In this document: piece by piece, positions 27,028 through 37,054 of the stretch
How positions within the stretch are numbered: position 1 is the stretch's first letter
How the letters are laid out: the number at the start of each line of letters is the position of its first letter
NCBI GenBank assembly: GCA_038316435.1
Contig: JBBQAQ010000024.1
Location: 1 to 57,974, forward strand
DNA length: 57,974 bases
Direction of reading: 5' to 3'
DNA from: JACJXF01 sp038316435
GTDB lineage: Bacteria > Bacteroidota > Bacteroidia > Bacteroidales > GCA-2748055
Notes under the pieces: model-generated
What the model saw: only the letters and a program-made list of their open reading frames with translations
Database searches by the model: none
Told to the model about the DNA's origin: nothing
Translations under genes and position numbers: made by a program

Positions 27028-29166
27028 ATGGCAACTTTACAGAGAATAAGGAATAAAGGAGGCGTATTAGTCGCAGTAATCATTGGTTTGGCTCTGCTGG
27101 CATTTATACTCGGTGACTTTCTAAGCAGCGGTCAGTCGATTATGTCGGGCAAGAGACTTGAAGTAGCTGAAATTGATGGTAACAGCGTCAATATCATGGA
27201 TTACAACAAAAAAATCGAAGAACTTACTGATTTTTACAAACGCTCATATAATATGCAGAGTCTTGATGTACAGACTCTTGAATCCATAAAAGAAGAAACC
27301 TGGAGAACCTCCGTAAGGGAAATAATCCTTGGAAAAGCATATAATAAACTGGGAATCAATGTAAGTAACGATGAGCTTATAACCATGTTACAAGGTGATT
27401 CGATTAATTCTGGTGGTGTAAACATTATCATGGATGAACCTCACCCAATCATCAAAAATTGGTTTACTAATCCCGAAACCGGCGAATTTAACCGTTTCCA
27501 GATGGTTAATTATTTCAACTCCATAAGTAATCCTGCATACAAAGATGAACAGATGAGATGGATATTTCTCGAAAATCAGATCGTTGACGAACGCCTGAGT
27601 CAGAAATATTTTACACTTGCACGTAAAGGTATTCAGCCTAGCAAACTTGACACGAAATACTTTGCTCAGGAATCGGGTTCAACAGTTGATTTCAGTTTTG
27701 TATTCCAGAACTTCACGGTTATTGCCGATGATCAGGTTTCTGTAACTCCCGCTGAAATTGAAAAATATTACAAAGAACATCAGAATGAATACAAACAAGT
27801 TGACAACAGAAGTTTAGAATATGTTGTTTTTGAACTTCTTCCCTCACAAAAAGATGATAATTTTGCACATTCCTACATTGCTGAAAGCAAAACAGCTTTT
27901 CAGAGAGCAGAATCAGCGGTCAGCTTCGTAAATAGTAATTCCGACAGGCCTTTCCTTGATAAAAATTATTCGAAAACCGAATTGTCGCCGATCATTGCAG
28001 ATTCAATTTTTAATGCAAGTGCAGGCTTTGTAGCCGGGCCATACTTCGAAAACGGATCTTACAAACTTACTCGTTTAGTTGAATTTACTAATGTACCCGA
28101 CTCAGTAAGAGCCAGACATATTCTTATTTCTCTTTCAGTTCAGAGGGATGAAGTTAGAGCAAAAGAAATTGCCGACAGTTTGAAAACTCTTATCGATAAA
28201 GGTGCTGATTTCGCTAGCCTTGCAAAAGATTTTTCAGCTGACGAAAACAACAAGAAAATTGGCGGTGACCTTGGCTGGTTTACAGAAGGTCGTATGGAAA
28301 AAACATTCAGCGATCCATGTTTCAAAGGAAATGCAGGTGATGTAACCGTAGCTAAAACAAATTATGGCTATCATATCATTAAAATTGATGCTCAAAGTCC
28401 ACGTGTTAAAAAAGCAAAAATTGCAATTCTTGAAAGAGAAGTTACTTCAAGTGATGAAACTAATCAGGAAATTTACTCCAAAGCGGTTGCTTTTGCTGCC
28501 AAATCAACCGATCTCGCTAAATTCCGTTTAGCTTACCAGACAGATAAGATCACTCCAAGATTTGCAGCCGATTTCGGCCCTAACGAAAATGCATTACCAG
28601 GTCTGGAATCATCCCGTGAAATTATCCGCTGGGCATTCGAAAACAAACAAGGATCTGTAAGCCAGATTTTTGACTTATCTGACAAATATATTGTTGCCGG
28701 ACTTACTTCGGTAAAAAATAAAGGTGTCGCTCCGCTTGAAAGCGTTAAAGCAGAAATTGAAACGGCTTTGAAGAAAGAGAAGAAAATGGAAAAACTTGCT
28801 TCTGACATCAAAACAAAAATTGCGTCTGCAACAAGTATTGATGCTGTTGCCGGTGCACTTGGCACACAAGCATCTGAAGCACAGAAAGTACGTTTTGCAA
28901 ATCCTTATGTAAACACAGTAGGCTTAGAGCCAGTTGTAGTTTCCAAAGCCTTTACCATGTCAAATGGTCAGCTTTCAGCTCCGATAATCGGTTCCAACGG
29001 TGTTTTTGTAATACAGATCAACAGTATTGAAACTCCCGCTCAGACTGATCTGGCTTCGGCTGAATTCCGACTAAAATACGGACTCAACAACCGGGTTTCA
29101 TACGAAGGTTATGAAGCATTACAGGATAAAGCAGATATTCAGGATTCAAGAATTAAATTCTTCTAG
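27028..29166 (+). CDS. PpiD/SurA-type peptidyl-prolyl isomerase, membrane-anchored
   Basis: A 712-aa periplasmic folding factor. A single N-terminal membrane anchor (VLVAVIIGLALLAFILGDFL, residues 14-33) is followed by a SurA_N-like helical chaperone domain. A parvulin domain starts near residue 360 (ARHILISL; then FSADENNKKIGGDLGWF and NYGYHIIKI), and a second C-terminal helical region resembles another degenerate parvulin. The arrangement matches PpiD. It stands alone between its own promoter-like sequence and a strong terminator. Confidence 0.93.
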   Translation: MATLQRIRNKGGVLVAVIIGLALLAFILGDFLSSGQSIMSGKRLEVAEIDGNSVNIMDYNKKIEELTDFYKRSYNMQSLDVQTLESIKEETWRTSVREIILGKAYNKLGINVSNDELITMLQGDSINSGGVNIIMDEPHPIIKNWFTNPETGEFNRFQMVNYFNSISNPAYKDEQMRWIFLENQIVDERLSQKYFTLARKGIQPSKLDTKYFAQESGSTVDFSFVFQNFTVIADDQVSVTPAEIEKYYKEHQNEYKQVDNRSLEYVVFELLPSQKDDNFAHSYIAESKTAFQRAESAVSFVNSNSDRPFLDKNYSKTELSPIIADSIFNASAGFVAGPYFENGSYKLTRLVEFTNVPDSVRARHILISLSVQRDEVRAKEIADSLKTLIDKGADFASLAKDFSADENNKKIGGDLGWFTEGRMEKTFSDPCFKGNAGDVTVAKTNYGYHIIKIDAQSPRVKKAKIAILEREVTSSDETNQEIYSKAVAFAAKSTDLAKFRLAYQTDKITPRFAADFGPNENALPGLESSREIIRWAFENKQGSVSQIFDLSDKYIVAGLTSVKNKGVAPLESVKAEIETALKKEKKMEKLASDIKTKIASATSIDAVAGALGTQASEAQKVRFANPYVNTVGLEPVVVSKAFTMSNGQLSAPIIGSNGVFVIQINSIETPAQTDLASAEFRLKYGLNNRVSYEGYEALQDKADIQDSRIKFF

Positions 29167-29196
29167 TCTACGGCTTACAAATAATAGTAAATAAGG

Positions 29197-29240
29197 AAAG
29201 CCTCCGATTTGCAATAAGCGAACCGGAGGCTTTTTCTTTT
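29197..29240 (+). terminator. rho-independent terminator after the PpiD-type gene
   Basis: AAAGCCTCCG (29197-29206) pairs with CGGAGGCTTT (29224-29233), a 10-bp stem with a 17-nt loop, followed by a T-rich tail to 29240. It separates this gene from the convergent GatB/YqeY gene. Confidence 0.9.
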
Positions 29241-29254
29241 AAGGTATTGCTGGC

Positions 29255-29704
29255 TTAGCCTAATAATTGTTTTACCAGCATCGATATCACTTTCCCATCG
29301 GCTTTGCCTGAAAGTTCCTTTGTGGCAAGACCCATCACTTTTCCCATGTCTTTCATTCCTGATGCACCGGATTCTGCAATGATTTTTTTAACAACGCTTG
29401 CTATTTCCTGCTCGCTCATTTGCGCAGGGAGATATTTACCAATTACGTCTGCTTCCATAATTTCTTTTTCAGCAAGTTCAGGTCGATTCTGTTCAACGTA
29501 GATTGTAGCTGAATCTTTCCGTTGCTTAACAAGCTTTTGAATAATTTTAACCTCTTCAGCCTCTTCCAGCACTGAATTAGCTCCCTTATCGGCTCTCGCA
29601 ACAATAAATGCAGCTTTGATGGCTCTAATAGCTTCGAGTTTATCTTTTTCGCGAGCCAACATGGCCTTTTTAATATCTTCGTTTATTATATCACTGTATG
29701 ACAT
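29255..29704 (-). CDS. GatB/YqeY domain protein
   Basis: A 149-aa protein of the YqeY family, helical, resembling the tail domain of the GatB amidotransferase subunit. Typical blocks are DIKKAMLAREKDKLEAIRAI, KLVKQRKDSATIY and GKVMGLATKELSGKADGK. The biochemical role is unsettled; a link to tRNA is presumed from the GatB similarity. It lies 43 nt after ftsZ in the same direction and probably shares its transcript. Confidence 0.92.
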   Translation of the reverse strand: MSYSDIINEDIKKAMLAREKDKLEAIRAIKAAFIVARADKGANSVLEEAEEVKIIQKLVKQRKDSATIYVEQNRPELAEKEIMEADVIGKYLPAQMSEQEIASVVKKIIAESGASGMKDMGKVMGLATKELSGKADGKVISMLVKQLLG

Positions 29705-29747
29705 GGCTTTATATTTTTAGTTAATTTGGATCAAGTCAACTATTTGC

Positions 29748-31217
29748 TTAATCAACATTATCATGTAAATATGAATTATCCTCTCTAAGGCGGGGGATAT
29801 TATTCTCGTCATCCGAGAGGGTATAACGCGACACAGGATTATCTGCTGAAGGGCGGTTTCCCTCATCTTCAAGCTTAACTTTTTTTCTCAAGTAAGCAGG
29901 CTGATTTTCGAGTTCCTCAATTTTATCGTTTGTAGTAACACCATTATAACCTTCTTCTTTCAGCTTCTCATGCGTTTCTTTAAGTTTTTTCACTCTATCC
30001 TCGCGCTTTCTGGCATCTGAAGGTCCTGCAGACTTATTGCCCTGCCTGTCATCATACATAATATATGGATCGCTGTCTTCTCCTTCACGTATGGTAAATT
30101 CAATACTTGTCTGAACCACAGAATTACGTGATTCCTTATCTCTTATCTCAAATCCACCTTGCCTTAATTCGTTATTATCCATACCAAATGTGTCGCGGAG
30201 CGGTACTTTGTCATAGACCCTTTTTGGGGTATACAATTCAGGAATACTATTGGTTTCAAAGCCGGTTGCAATAACGGTTACACTAACTGCATCACCAAGT
30301 CTTTCGTCCTGACTAGTTCCCCAGATAATAAGCGCATTTTTGTCGGCCGATGTATGAACAAAATCAGTAATTTCGCCTACCTCATCCATACTTATTTCTT
30401 CAACTCCCGATGTAATATTCAGGAGGATACTCTTAGCACCTGTAATGTCGTTATTATTTAACAGGGGAGATGAAAGGGCATTCTGAATGGCTTTCAGGGC
30501 ACGGCCTTCACCACTTGCCTGGGCTGAACCCATTATGGCAACACCGGATTTGGTCATAACCGTTTCAACATCAGCAAAATCGACGTTTATATAGCCATGA
30601 ACTGTGATAATCTCAGCAATTCCCTTTGCAGCGGTAGCCAGAACATCATCAGCATGAGAAAATGCTTCGGAAAGTTTCAGATCTCCAAAAACTTCTCTAA
30701 GCTTTTCGTTGTTGATAACAAGCAGAGAATCGACGTATTGCTGAAGTTCGTTAATACCGTTGATTGCCTGATCAATGCGCTGTTGTCCCTCGAAACGAAA
30801 AGGGATAGTAACGATAGCCACGGTAAGCAAGCCCAGTTCACGGGCTGCCTTTGCGATAATAGGAGCAGCGCCGGTTCCGGTTCCACCACCCATTCCTGCA
30901 GTGATAAACACCATTTTTGTATTGGACGACAATACTTCGATGATGCTTTCCATGCTTTCCAGGGCTGCCTTGCGACCTATTTCAGGCTTGCTGCCGGCGC
31001 CCCGACCTTCTGTAAGAGCTGAGCCAAGCTGAATTTTAACTTGTACCGGTGAGCTTTGTAATGCCTGTGCATCGGTGTTGCAAACAACAAAGTTTACATC
31101 CTTGATTCCATGTTCAAACATATGGTTTACAGCATTGCTCCCTCCACCGCCAACGCCAAATACTTTTATTATTGACGATCTCCCGGTGGGTAATTCAAAA
31201 TCTAGTTCTTCAACCAT
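29748..31217 (-). CDS. ftsZ: cell division protein FtsZ
   Basis: A 489-aa tubulin-like GTPase that forms the division ring. The G1 region is FGVGGGGSNAVNHM (near residue 20) and the tubulin signature is GGGTGTGAAP (near 109). The T7 loop with NVDFADVETVM is present. A charged linker of ~130 residues leads to a tail ending LREDNSYLHDNVD, the form I know from other Bacteroidota FtsZ proteins. It is the last division gene of the cluster, 59 nt after ftsA. Confidence 0.98.
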   Translation of the reverse strand: MVEELDFELPTGRSSIIKVFGVGGGGSNAVNHMFEHGIKDVNFVVCNTDAQALQSSPVQVKIQLGSALTEGRGAGSKPEIGRKAALESMESIIEVLSSNTKMVFITAGMGGGTGTGAAPIIAKAARELGLLTVAIVTIPFRFEGQQRIDQAINGINELQQYVDSLLVINNEKLREVFGDLKLSEAFSHADDVLATAAKGIAEIITVHGYINVDFADVETVMTKSGVAIMGSAQASGEGRALKAIQNALSSPLLNNNDITGAKSILLNITSGVEEISMDEVGEITDFVHTSADKNALIIWGTSQDERLGDAVSVTVIATGFETNSIPELYTPKRVYDKVPLRDTFGMDNNELRQGGFEIRDKESRNSVVQTSIEFTIREGEDSDPYIMYDDRQGNKSAGPSDARKREDRVKKLKETHEKLKEEGYNGVTTNDKIEELENQPAYLRKKVKLEDEGNRPSADNPVSRYTLSDDENNIPRLREDNSYLHDNVD

Positions 31218-31276
31218 GACTTTATTTTTAAGTTCTGATATTAATAAAGTGATCTTTCTTTATACTATAATTCTCC

Positions 31277-32635
31277 TTACATTTTTGAGTCATTCTCATC
31301 AAAAATATCTGAAATGGCAGATTTCAGGTTTTCGAAAATCTTAGTTTTCCCAAAATTCAATTTCACTTTTGCTTCCTTCTCAACAACAGGGGCTTCAACT
31401 TTCGGAGCTTCTTCCTTATTTGTAATTCTCTCAGCTGTAGGCCGAAGTGGTTCTACATGCATCTTTTCATTTTTCTCGTTTAGAAATTCAGCGCCTTTGA
31501 GTAAAAGTCCTATACTTGTGGCATACATAGGCTGGTTTATCTCCTCGCTCTTATCTGCAGCGAGTCGTTCGTTTGGATAGCCTACTCTCACGTCCATTCC
31601 GGTTTTAAACTTTACCAGTTGCGGCAAATGACGTAGCATCGCTCCTCCCCCGGTAATAACAACTCCGGCAGAAAGCTTATCCATGTAACCCGAGTTTTCT
31701 ATTTCATATAAAACGGCATCAATAATTTCTTCCATCCTCGACTGTATAATATAAGCCAGAGATTTAAAGCTGATTTCCTTTGGCTCTCTTCCGCTGATTC
31801 CGGGGATTGTGACCACCTTATCATCCTGAGCAAGATCACCCAAGGCAGAACCAAACTGCACTTTTAATGATTCGGCCTGACGCGCAAGAATGGAGCAACC
31901 TTCCTTAATATCGCGGGTAATCACGTTTCCACCAAACGGAATAACAGCAGTATGTCTGATGATATCATCGTAATACACAGCCACATCGGTTGTTCCTCCC
32001 CCGATATCCACCAGTACCACACCTGCTTCTTTTTCATCTTCAGTAAGAACGGCTTCACTTGATGCAAGTGGCTCAAGAATGAGTTGTTTTACATTCAAAT
32101 CTACTCGGTTAATACATTTTTCAATGTTTTTGGCAGAGGCAATCTGTCCAATTACAATGTGAAAATTCGCTTCAAGGCGTTTTCCCGACATTCCAATTGG
32201 ATTTTTTACTCCAGTCTCACTATCCACGATGTAATTCTGTGGGAGAACATGAATTATTTCTTCGCCAATATCAACGGGGATTTTATACATGTCGGTCACG
32301 AGTTTAGAAATATCCTCGCGGGTAATTTCATCTTCGTAGGAATCACGGTTAATGTATCCACGGGTTCTGATGGATTTAATGTGCTGACCGGCAATCCCGA
32401 CAAATACATCTTTAAAATGTACACCGGATATCCGTTGAGCTTCTGCAACAGTTGTTTCAATTGCATTTACGGTTTCTTCGATGTTCAGAACCACACCGCG
32501 TTTAACACCTTTGGAAACGGTTTTACTCATTGCCAATACTTCCAACCGGTTATTTTCATTTATCCGGCCAACGAGAGCAACGATCTTGGTTGTGCCAATG
32601 TCAATTGCTGCTACTAGCTGATCTTTTTGTGCCAT
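31277..32635 (-). CDS. ftsA: cell division protein FtsA
   Basis: A 452-aa actin-like ATPase that anchors FtsZ to the membrane. It has AIDIGTTKIVALVG at the start, the SHS2-type 1C domain (residues ~85-160), DIGGGTTDVAVY (near 212) and VITGGGAMLRHLP. The C-terminus carries a basic, amphipathic segment (IFENLKSAISDIFDE) that could be the membrane-targeting helix, after a ~50-residue Pro/Glu-rich linker. It lies 4 nt after ftsQ. Confidence 0.98.
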   Translation of the reverse strand: MAQKDQLVAAIDIGTTKIVALVGRINENNRLEVLAMSKTVSKGVKRGVVLNIEETVNAIETTVAEAQRISGVHFKDVFVGIAGQHIKSIRTRGYINRDSYEDEITREDISKLVTDMYKIPVDIGEEIIHVLPQNYIVDSETGVKNPIGMSGKRLEANFHIVIGQIASAKNIEKCINRVDLNVKQLILEPLASSEAVLTEDEKEAGVVLVDIGGGTTDVAVYYDDIIRHTAVIPFGGNVITRDIKEGCSILARQAESLKVQFGSALGDLAQDDKVVTIPGISGREPKEISFKSLAYIIQSRMEEIIDAVLYEIENSGYMDKLSAGVVITGGGAMLRHLPQLVKFKTGMDVRVGYPNERLAADKSEEINQPMYATSIGLLLKGAEFLNEKNEKMHVEPLRPTAERITNKEEAPKVEAPVVEKEAKVKLNFGKTKIFENLKSAISDIFDENDSKM

Positions 32636-32639
32636 AATT

Positions 32640-33425
32640 TTATCTTTTTGTGCAGATTACTTGGTTTTTAAATCTTAGGTCTATTTTTTGGTAATTATTC
32701 CATCCTTCTTTTTTTAATCCCTCGCTATAAAGGATTTTCAGGTTACTTAATTTGGTCTCATACCCTTCCGCCTTCCCTAGTATTATCTGATGTGCGCCAA
32801 CTCTTGGTATGATCTCAAACTCCTGCTTTGAATTAAGATACAACTGAACAATCTGTGAATTCCAGAAACTGTTTCCATTAATAAATTCGGACAGTTCAAG
32901 TACCTCAAACCAGGGTTTGTAAAACTTCTTATCTGGAATCGAATCCAAACAACTTGCTCTTTTAAACTGGTCTCCCACGAAAAAAGAACCGTTGGCCACC
33001 AGCAAAAAAGGAGTGAATTTCCGGTTTGCCGGGATAATGTATCCGTCCTTATCCAGATAATATCCTGCGCCGTTGGAAGCAATCACTCTAACCACCGGGC
33101 TTCTTTGTCTGACTCTAATGCTGAGCACTCCATCGACAGTTGTATATACTTCAATTTTTTTTATATAGGGATTTTTGCTGAATAGCGCCTCTACCTCATG
33201 AATATTGACTTCCGAGATTAGTTTCCCTTTGATTTTACGTTTTCCCGATCTCAGAGCCTTATCGACATCCCTTCTGTCAAAAAACTGTATATCAGTACTA
33301 TCCACAACAATTACCTTAATTTCCCTGCAAATCAGTTCTGATCTTTTATCCGCTGAAAATCCCAGAGCGATGAAGAGATAGGCAATGAGGCCTGTCCAGA
33401 TTATTGTATTTAGAACTTTCTTCAT
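32640..33425 (-). CDS. ftsQ: cell division protein FtsQ
   Basis: A 261-aa bitopic division protein. One N-terminal membrane helix (residues ~7-24) is followed by a POTRA-like region (KLISEVNIHEVEALFSKNPY, then VYTTVDGVLSIRVRQRSP) and a beta domain (GYYLDKDGYIIP). Sequence conservation is low in this family; the call is secured by the position between murC and ftsA. Its start overlaps the murC stop by 4 nt. Confidence 0.92.
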   Translation of the reverse strand: MKKVLNTIIWTGLIAYLFIALGFSADKRSELICREIKVIVVDSTDIQFFDRRDVDKALRSGKRKIKGKLISEVNIHEVEALFSKNPYIKKIEVYTTVDGVLSIRVRQRSPVVRVIASNGAGYYLDKDGYIIPANRKFTPFLLVANGSFFVGDQFKRASCLDSIPDKKFYKPWFEVLELSEFINGNSFWNSQIVQLYLNSKQEFEIIPRVGAHQIILGKAEGYETKLSNLKILYSEGLKKEGWNNYQKIDLRFKNQVICTKR

Positions 33426-34801
33426 CGGTTTATCCGTATTAAAAGTTCTTTAATGGGATCAACAATCTGATCGATATCTCCGGCTCCCATACACAGTAAT
33501 ACCGAGGGATTCATCTCTTCAACTACCTTATAAATCTGGGATTTTGAACACAATATTTTCTCTCCCTTATTCCTTAGCTTATCGAAAATCATCGCTGAAT
33601 TTACTCCAGTAATTGGTTCTTCTCGGGCTGGGTATATTTCAAGCAAAATCACATCATCAAGAAGCGACAGGCTTTGCGAAAATGCTGTTGCGAAATCTCT
33701 TGTTCTTGTGTACAGATGCGGCTGGAAAATCCCGCTTATACGTTTTCCGGGAACAGCATCCCTGACAGAATTTATAAAGGCTTTGAGCTCTTCAGGATGA
33801 TGAGCGTAATCATCGATAAACAATACTTTTTCGGTCTGTAAAATGATTTCAAACCTTCTTTTTACTCCGGAATATTCTGATAATGCAAGTCGGATTTTCT
33901 CGACACTTATCCCCGACAAATGAGCAATGGCAAAGGCTGCAATGGCATTTTCGATATTCAAGTTTCCGTGAACATTGAGAATAAAATCTTTAAAAACTTC
34001 TCCTTTGGCATAAATATTAAACCGGTTGAATAATCCTTCTTTCCTGAAATCCAAGGCATGATAATCGGCCTTTTCATTCAATGAATAGCTGAATATTTTT
34101 ATTCCCTCAGGTTTTTGGAGTTCGATGTCTTTTTTAGCTATCAGCACTCCACCCTTTTTAATCTGCGCAGCAAATTGGTTAAAGGCCGCAAGCAAGTGCG
34201 ATCTGTCGCCGTAAATATCAAGATGATCATCATCAATAGCAGAAATAACGGCCATATCAGGAAATAGCGTCAGAAAAGAGCGATCGAATTCGTCGGCTTC
34301 GGCGATGAAATAATCGGATGAAGAATCGAGTAAAAGGTTGGTATTATAGTTTCGTGTGATTCCCCCGAGAAAAGCATTGCAAGTTTTCCCCGAATGCCTG
34401 AAGATATGGGCAATCATGGAGGAAATAGTTGTTTTCCCATGAGTTCCGGCAACGGCAATACCTTTGTGATTCTCCATAATGATTCCAAGAACCTGCGAGC
34501 GTTTCATGAGGGTAAAGCCCTGATCGCTGAAATATCTGAATTCGGAATGAGTATTGGGAACGGCAGGTGTGTAAACAACCAAAGTATCACCTTTCTTGCG
34601 GAATATTTCCGGAATAAAAGATACTCCATCCTGAAAATGAACGTCCATTCCCTCTCTCACCAACTGATCTGTGAGCGGAGTTGAAGTTCGGTCGTATCCT
34701 GCCACTTTCTTTCCCTGGGAGAGGAAATAGCGGGCCAGAGCAGACATTCCGATGCCTCCGATCCCTAGAAAATAGACATTACGTACTTCGTTCATCTTCA
34801 T
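33422..34801 (-). CDS. murC: UDP-N-acetylmuramate--L-alanine ligase MurC
   Basis: A 459-aa cytoplasmic ligase adding L-alanine to UDP-MurNAc. FLGIGGIGMSALARYF is the N-terminal Rossmann motif, GTHGKTTISSMI (near 118) binds ATP, EADEFDRSF and DDHLDIYG follow, and DDYAHHPEE marks the C-terminal domain. It overlaps murG and ftsQ by 4 nt each, so the set is translationally coupled. Confidence 0.98.
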   Translation of the reverse strand: MKMNEVRNVYFLGIGGIGMSALARYFLSQGKKVAGYDRTSTPLTDQLVREGMDVHFQDGVSFIPEIFRKKGDTLVVYTPAVPNTHSEFRYFSDQGFTLMKRSQVLGIIMENHKGIAVAGTHGKTTISSMIAHIFRHSGKTCNAFLGGITRNYNTNLLLDSSSDYFIAEADEFDRSFLTLFPDMAVISAIDDDHLDIYGDRSHLLAAFNQFAAQIKKGGVLIAKKDIELQKPEGIKIFSYSLNEKADYHALDFRKEGLFNRFNIYAKGEVFKDFILNVHGNLNIENAIAAFAIAHLSGISVEKIRLALSEYSGVKRRFEIILQTEKVLFIDDYAHHPEELKAFINSVRDAVPGKRISGIFQPHLYTRTRDFATAFSQSLSLLDDVILLEIYPAREEPITGVNSAMIFDKLRNKGEKILCSKSQIYKVVEEMNPSVLLCMGAGDIDQIVDPIKELLIRINR

Positions 34802-35895
34802 TTTTCAATCAGTCTTAAAATTTCCTTTGCAATGCGTTCGGCAGAATCCATTATCGCAAGTTTTTTTAGATTTCCAGATAATTTTTCCCTCTCCTTCGGG
34901 TTATTCAGCAGTGATAATGTTTTATCGATCAGTAATTCTTTTGATTCAATATCGATCACCATTATTGCAGCTCTTTTGTTTACCAATGACAATGCGTTCT
35001 GCGTCTGATGATCTTCCGCAACATTCGGAGAAGGAACAAGAATCGAAGGTTTGCCAACGATTGCGAGTTCAGAAAGTGTCCCTGCACCGGCTCTGGAAAT
35101 AATCACATCTGCTGCACAGAATGCCTGATCCATCTCCCGGATAAACTCTTTCAGGACAATATTCTTTTTGCCCGATTCGTCGAGCTTGGTTTTCATCTCA
35201 GAATAATACAGTTTGCCACATTGCCAGAGAACCTGGACGCTATCAGGAATTTTATTCAAAGAGTGGATAATACTGTTATTAATGGTTCTTGCACCCAGAC
35301 TTCCTCCGAGAATTAGAATAGTCTGTTTTTTAGGATCGAGTCCGAAATGCAGCAATGACGGCGCTTTGGATGCTGACATAGTTACAATATCCTTTCTCAC
35401 AGGGTTGCCTGTAAGAATAATTTTTTTAGCGGGAAAAAATCGTTCCATACCATCATAAGCCACGCAAATCTTAGACGCAGAGCGGGCAAGAATTTTATTG
35501 GTTACTCCCGCATAGGAATTCTGTTCCTGTATAACGATTGGTATATTTTTCTGGGCGGCAGCTTTTAAAATTGGTCCGCTTGCATATCCGCCAACGCCAA
35601 CTGCCACATCGGGTTTAAAATCATTTATAATTTTTTTAGACATCCTCATACTCTGCCAGAGTTTCAGGAAGAAAGTGAAATTTTTCAGACTTAACTTTCT
35701 CTGAAATCCTGCCACAGGAAGGCCAATTATTTTATACCCTGCTTCAGGTACTTTGTCCATTTCAATTTTATTCAGAGCCCCCACAAAAAGTATTTCTATG
35801 TCCTTGTCGGCTGCGCGAAGAGCATTGGCAATGGAAATGGCCGGGAAAATATGTCCCCCGGTACCTCCGCCTCCTATGATTACTCTTTTATGCAT
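34798..35895 (-). CDS. murG: lipid II synthase MurG
   Basis: Glycosyltransferase (365 aa) that adds GlcNAc to lipid I on the inner face of the membrane. I start it at 35895 (MHKRVIIGGGGTGGH); the frame is open to 35943 but the added residues are a basic, Lys-rich stretch lying within ftsW. It shows GGTGGHIFPA, GVGGYASGP, QEQNSYAGVTNK, GGSLGA and the C-terminal SRAGAGTLSE / VPSPNVAEDHQ donor-binding motifs. It overlaps ftsW by 8 nt and murC by 4 nt. Confidence 0.97.
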   Translation of the reverse strand: MHKRVIIGGGGTGGHIFPAISIANALRAADKDIEILFVGALNKIEMDKVPEAGYKIIGLPVAGFQRKLSLKNFTFFLKLWQSMRMSKKIINDFKPDVAVGVGGYASGPILKAAAQKNIPIVIQEQNSYAGVTNKILARSASKICVAYDGMERFFPAKKIILTGNPVRKDIVTMSASKAPSLLHFGLDPKKQTILILGGSLGARTINNSIIHSLNKIPDSVQVLWQCGKLYYSEMKTKLDESGKKNIVLKEFIREMDQAFCAADVIISRAGAGTLSELAIVGKPSILVPSPNVAEDHQTQNALSLVNKRAAIMVIDIESKELLIDKTLSLLNNPKEREKLSGNLKKLAIMDSAERIAKEILRLIEK

Positions 35896-37054
35896 CTGCT
35901 TTCTGTGGATTTTTAAGTTCTTCTTTTCTTTCTTCTTCAACACCGTGGCTTACACTGAGAATCATCCCCAGCGCAATGCTTGTAAACAAGATGGATGAAC
36001 CTCCCATACTGACGAATGGAAGCGTTTGCCCCGTAACGGGAACTAGGTTTACTGCTACGGCCATGTTAATCATGGCCTGCAACACAAGCCCCATGCTGAG
36101 CCCGAGTGCCAGTAGTGCCGCAAATGTTCTGTTACTGCGCCTGACAATTAATCCCGCTCTAAAAAACAGCCAGACATAAAGGAATAATACAAACGTTCCT
36201 CCCAACAAACCATATTCTTCAATGATAATGGCATAAATAAAATCGGAGTAGGGATGTGGTAAGTAATTTCTTTGAGTGCTGTTACCAGGTCCGCGGCCAA
36301 TAAGCCCTCCGTTAACCACAGCAATTTTTGCCCGGTTAGCTTGGAAGTTATCGTCGGTATCCTCCCCCGAAACAAAATTTTCAATACGATTTTTCCATGT
36401 GGCAATTCTACCTCCCTTATTAAAATAGAGGGAAATAGTTATAAAAAGAGTGAGAACGATAACTCCGCCTCCGATAGTTAACGCCAGGAATTTAAATGGA
36501 ATGCGCCCAACAAACATCAATGCCATGGCAGTAACAAAAAGAATTGCAGCGGTTGAAAGGTTGGCCGGCATAATGAGTCCGCATACAAGAATTACCGGCC
36601 AGATAATTGAAAGATAGGCGCCTTTAAATTCGTTAATCTGATCCTGTCTTAGAGAGAGAATTCGGGCAGTGTACATGATAATTGCCAGCTTAGCAAAGTC
36701 AGACGGCTGAATGGTGAAGCCTGTCCCGGGAAGTGTAAGCCAGCGGCGGGCTTCGTTAATTGACGGGCCAGTAATCAGAGTCAGGGCCAGAATTGGAACA
36801 GCTATGAAGAGGAATATTTGCGACATACGGCTGTAAAACTTATAGGGAACTGCCGATGCAGAAATGATTATGAATATTCCGATGGCCAGAAAAATTACCT
36901 GTTTAATCAGATAATATCCTGTATTCCCACCTCTTACCTTATATGCAAGCGAACCTGTTGAGCTGTAAACGGCAAGAATAGAAATCATAGACAGTAAAAT
37001 AATTACCATCCAGATTACCCGGTCTCCCCTGATATGTTTACTAATTCCGCTCAT
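35888..37054 (-). CDS. ftsW: peptidoglycan glycosyltransferase FtsW
   Basis: A 388-aa SEDS-family polymerase for septal peptidoglycan with about 10 membrane helices. The SEDS signatures are GPSINEARRWL near residue 95 and VPVTGQTLPFVSMGGSS near 340. It lies between murD (1-nt overlap) and murG, the standard position. Confidence 0.97.
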   Translation of the reverse strand: MSGISKHIRGDRVIWMVIILLSMISILAVYSSTGSLAYKVRGGNTGYYLIKQVIFLAIGIFIIISASAVPYKFYSRMSQIFLFIAVPILALTLITGPSINEARRWLTLPGTGFTIQPSDFAKLAIIMYTARILSLRQDQINEFKGAYLSIIWPVILVCGLIMPANLSTAAILFVTAMALMFVGRIPFKFLALTIGGGVIVLTLFITISLYFNKGGRIATWKNRIENFVSGEDTDDNFQANRAKIAVVNGGLIGRGPGNSTQRNYLPHPYSDFIYAIIIEEYGLLGGTFVLFLYVWLFFRAGLIVRRSNRTFAALLALGLSMGLVLQAMINMAVAVNLVPVTGQTLPFVSMGGSSILFTSIALGMILSVSHGVEEERKEELKNPQKADA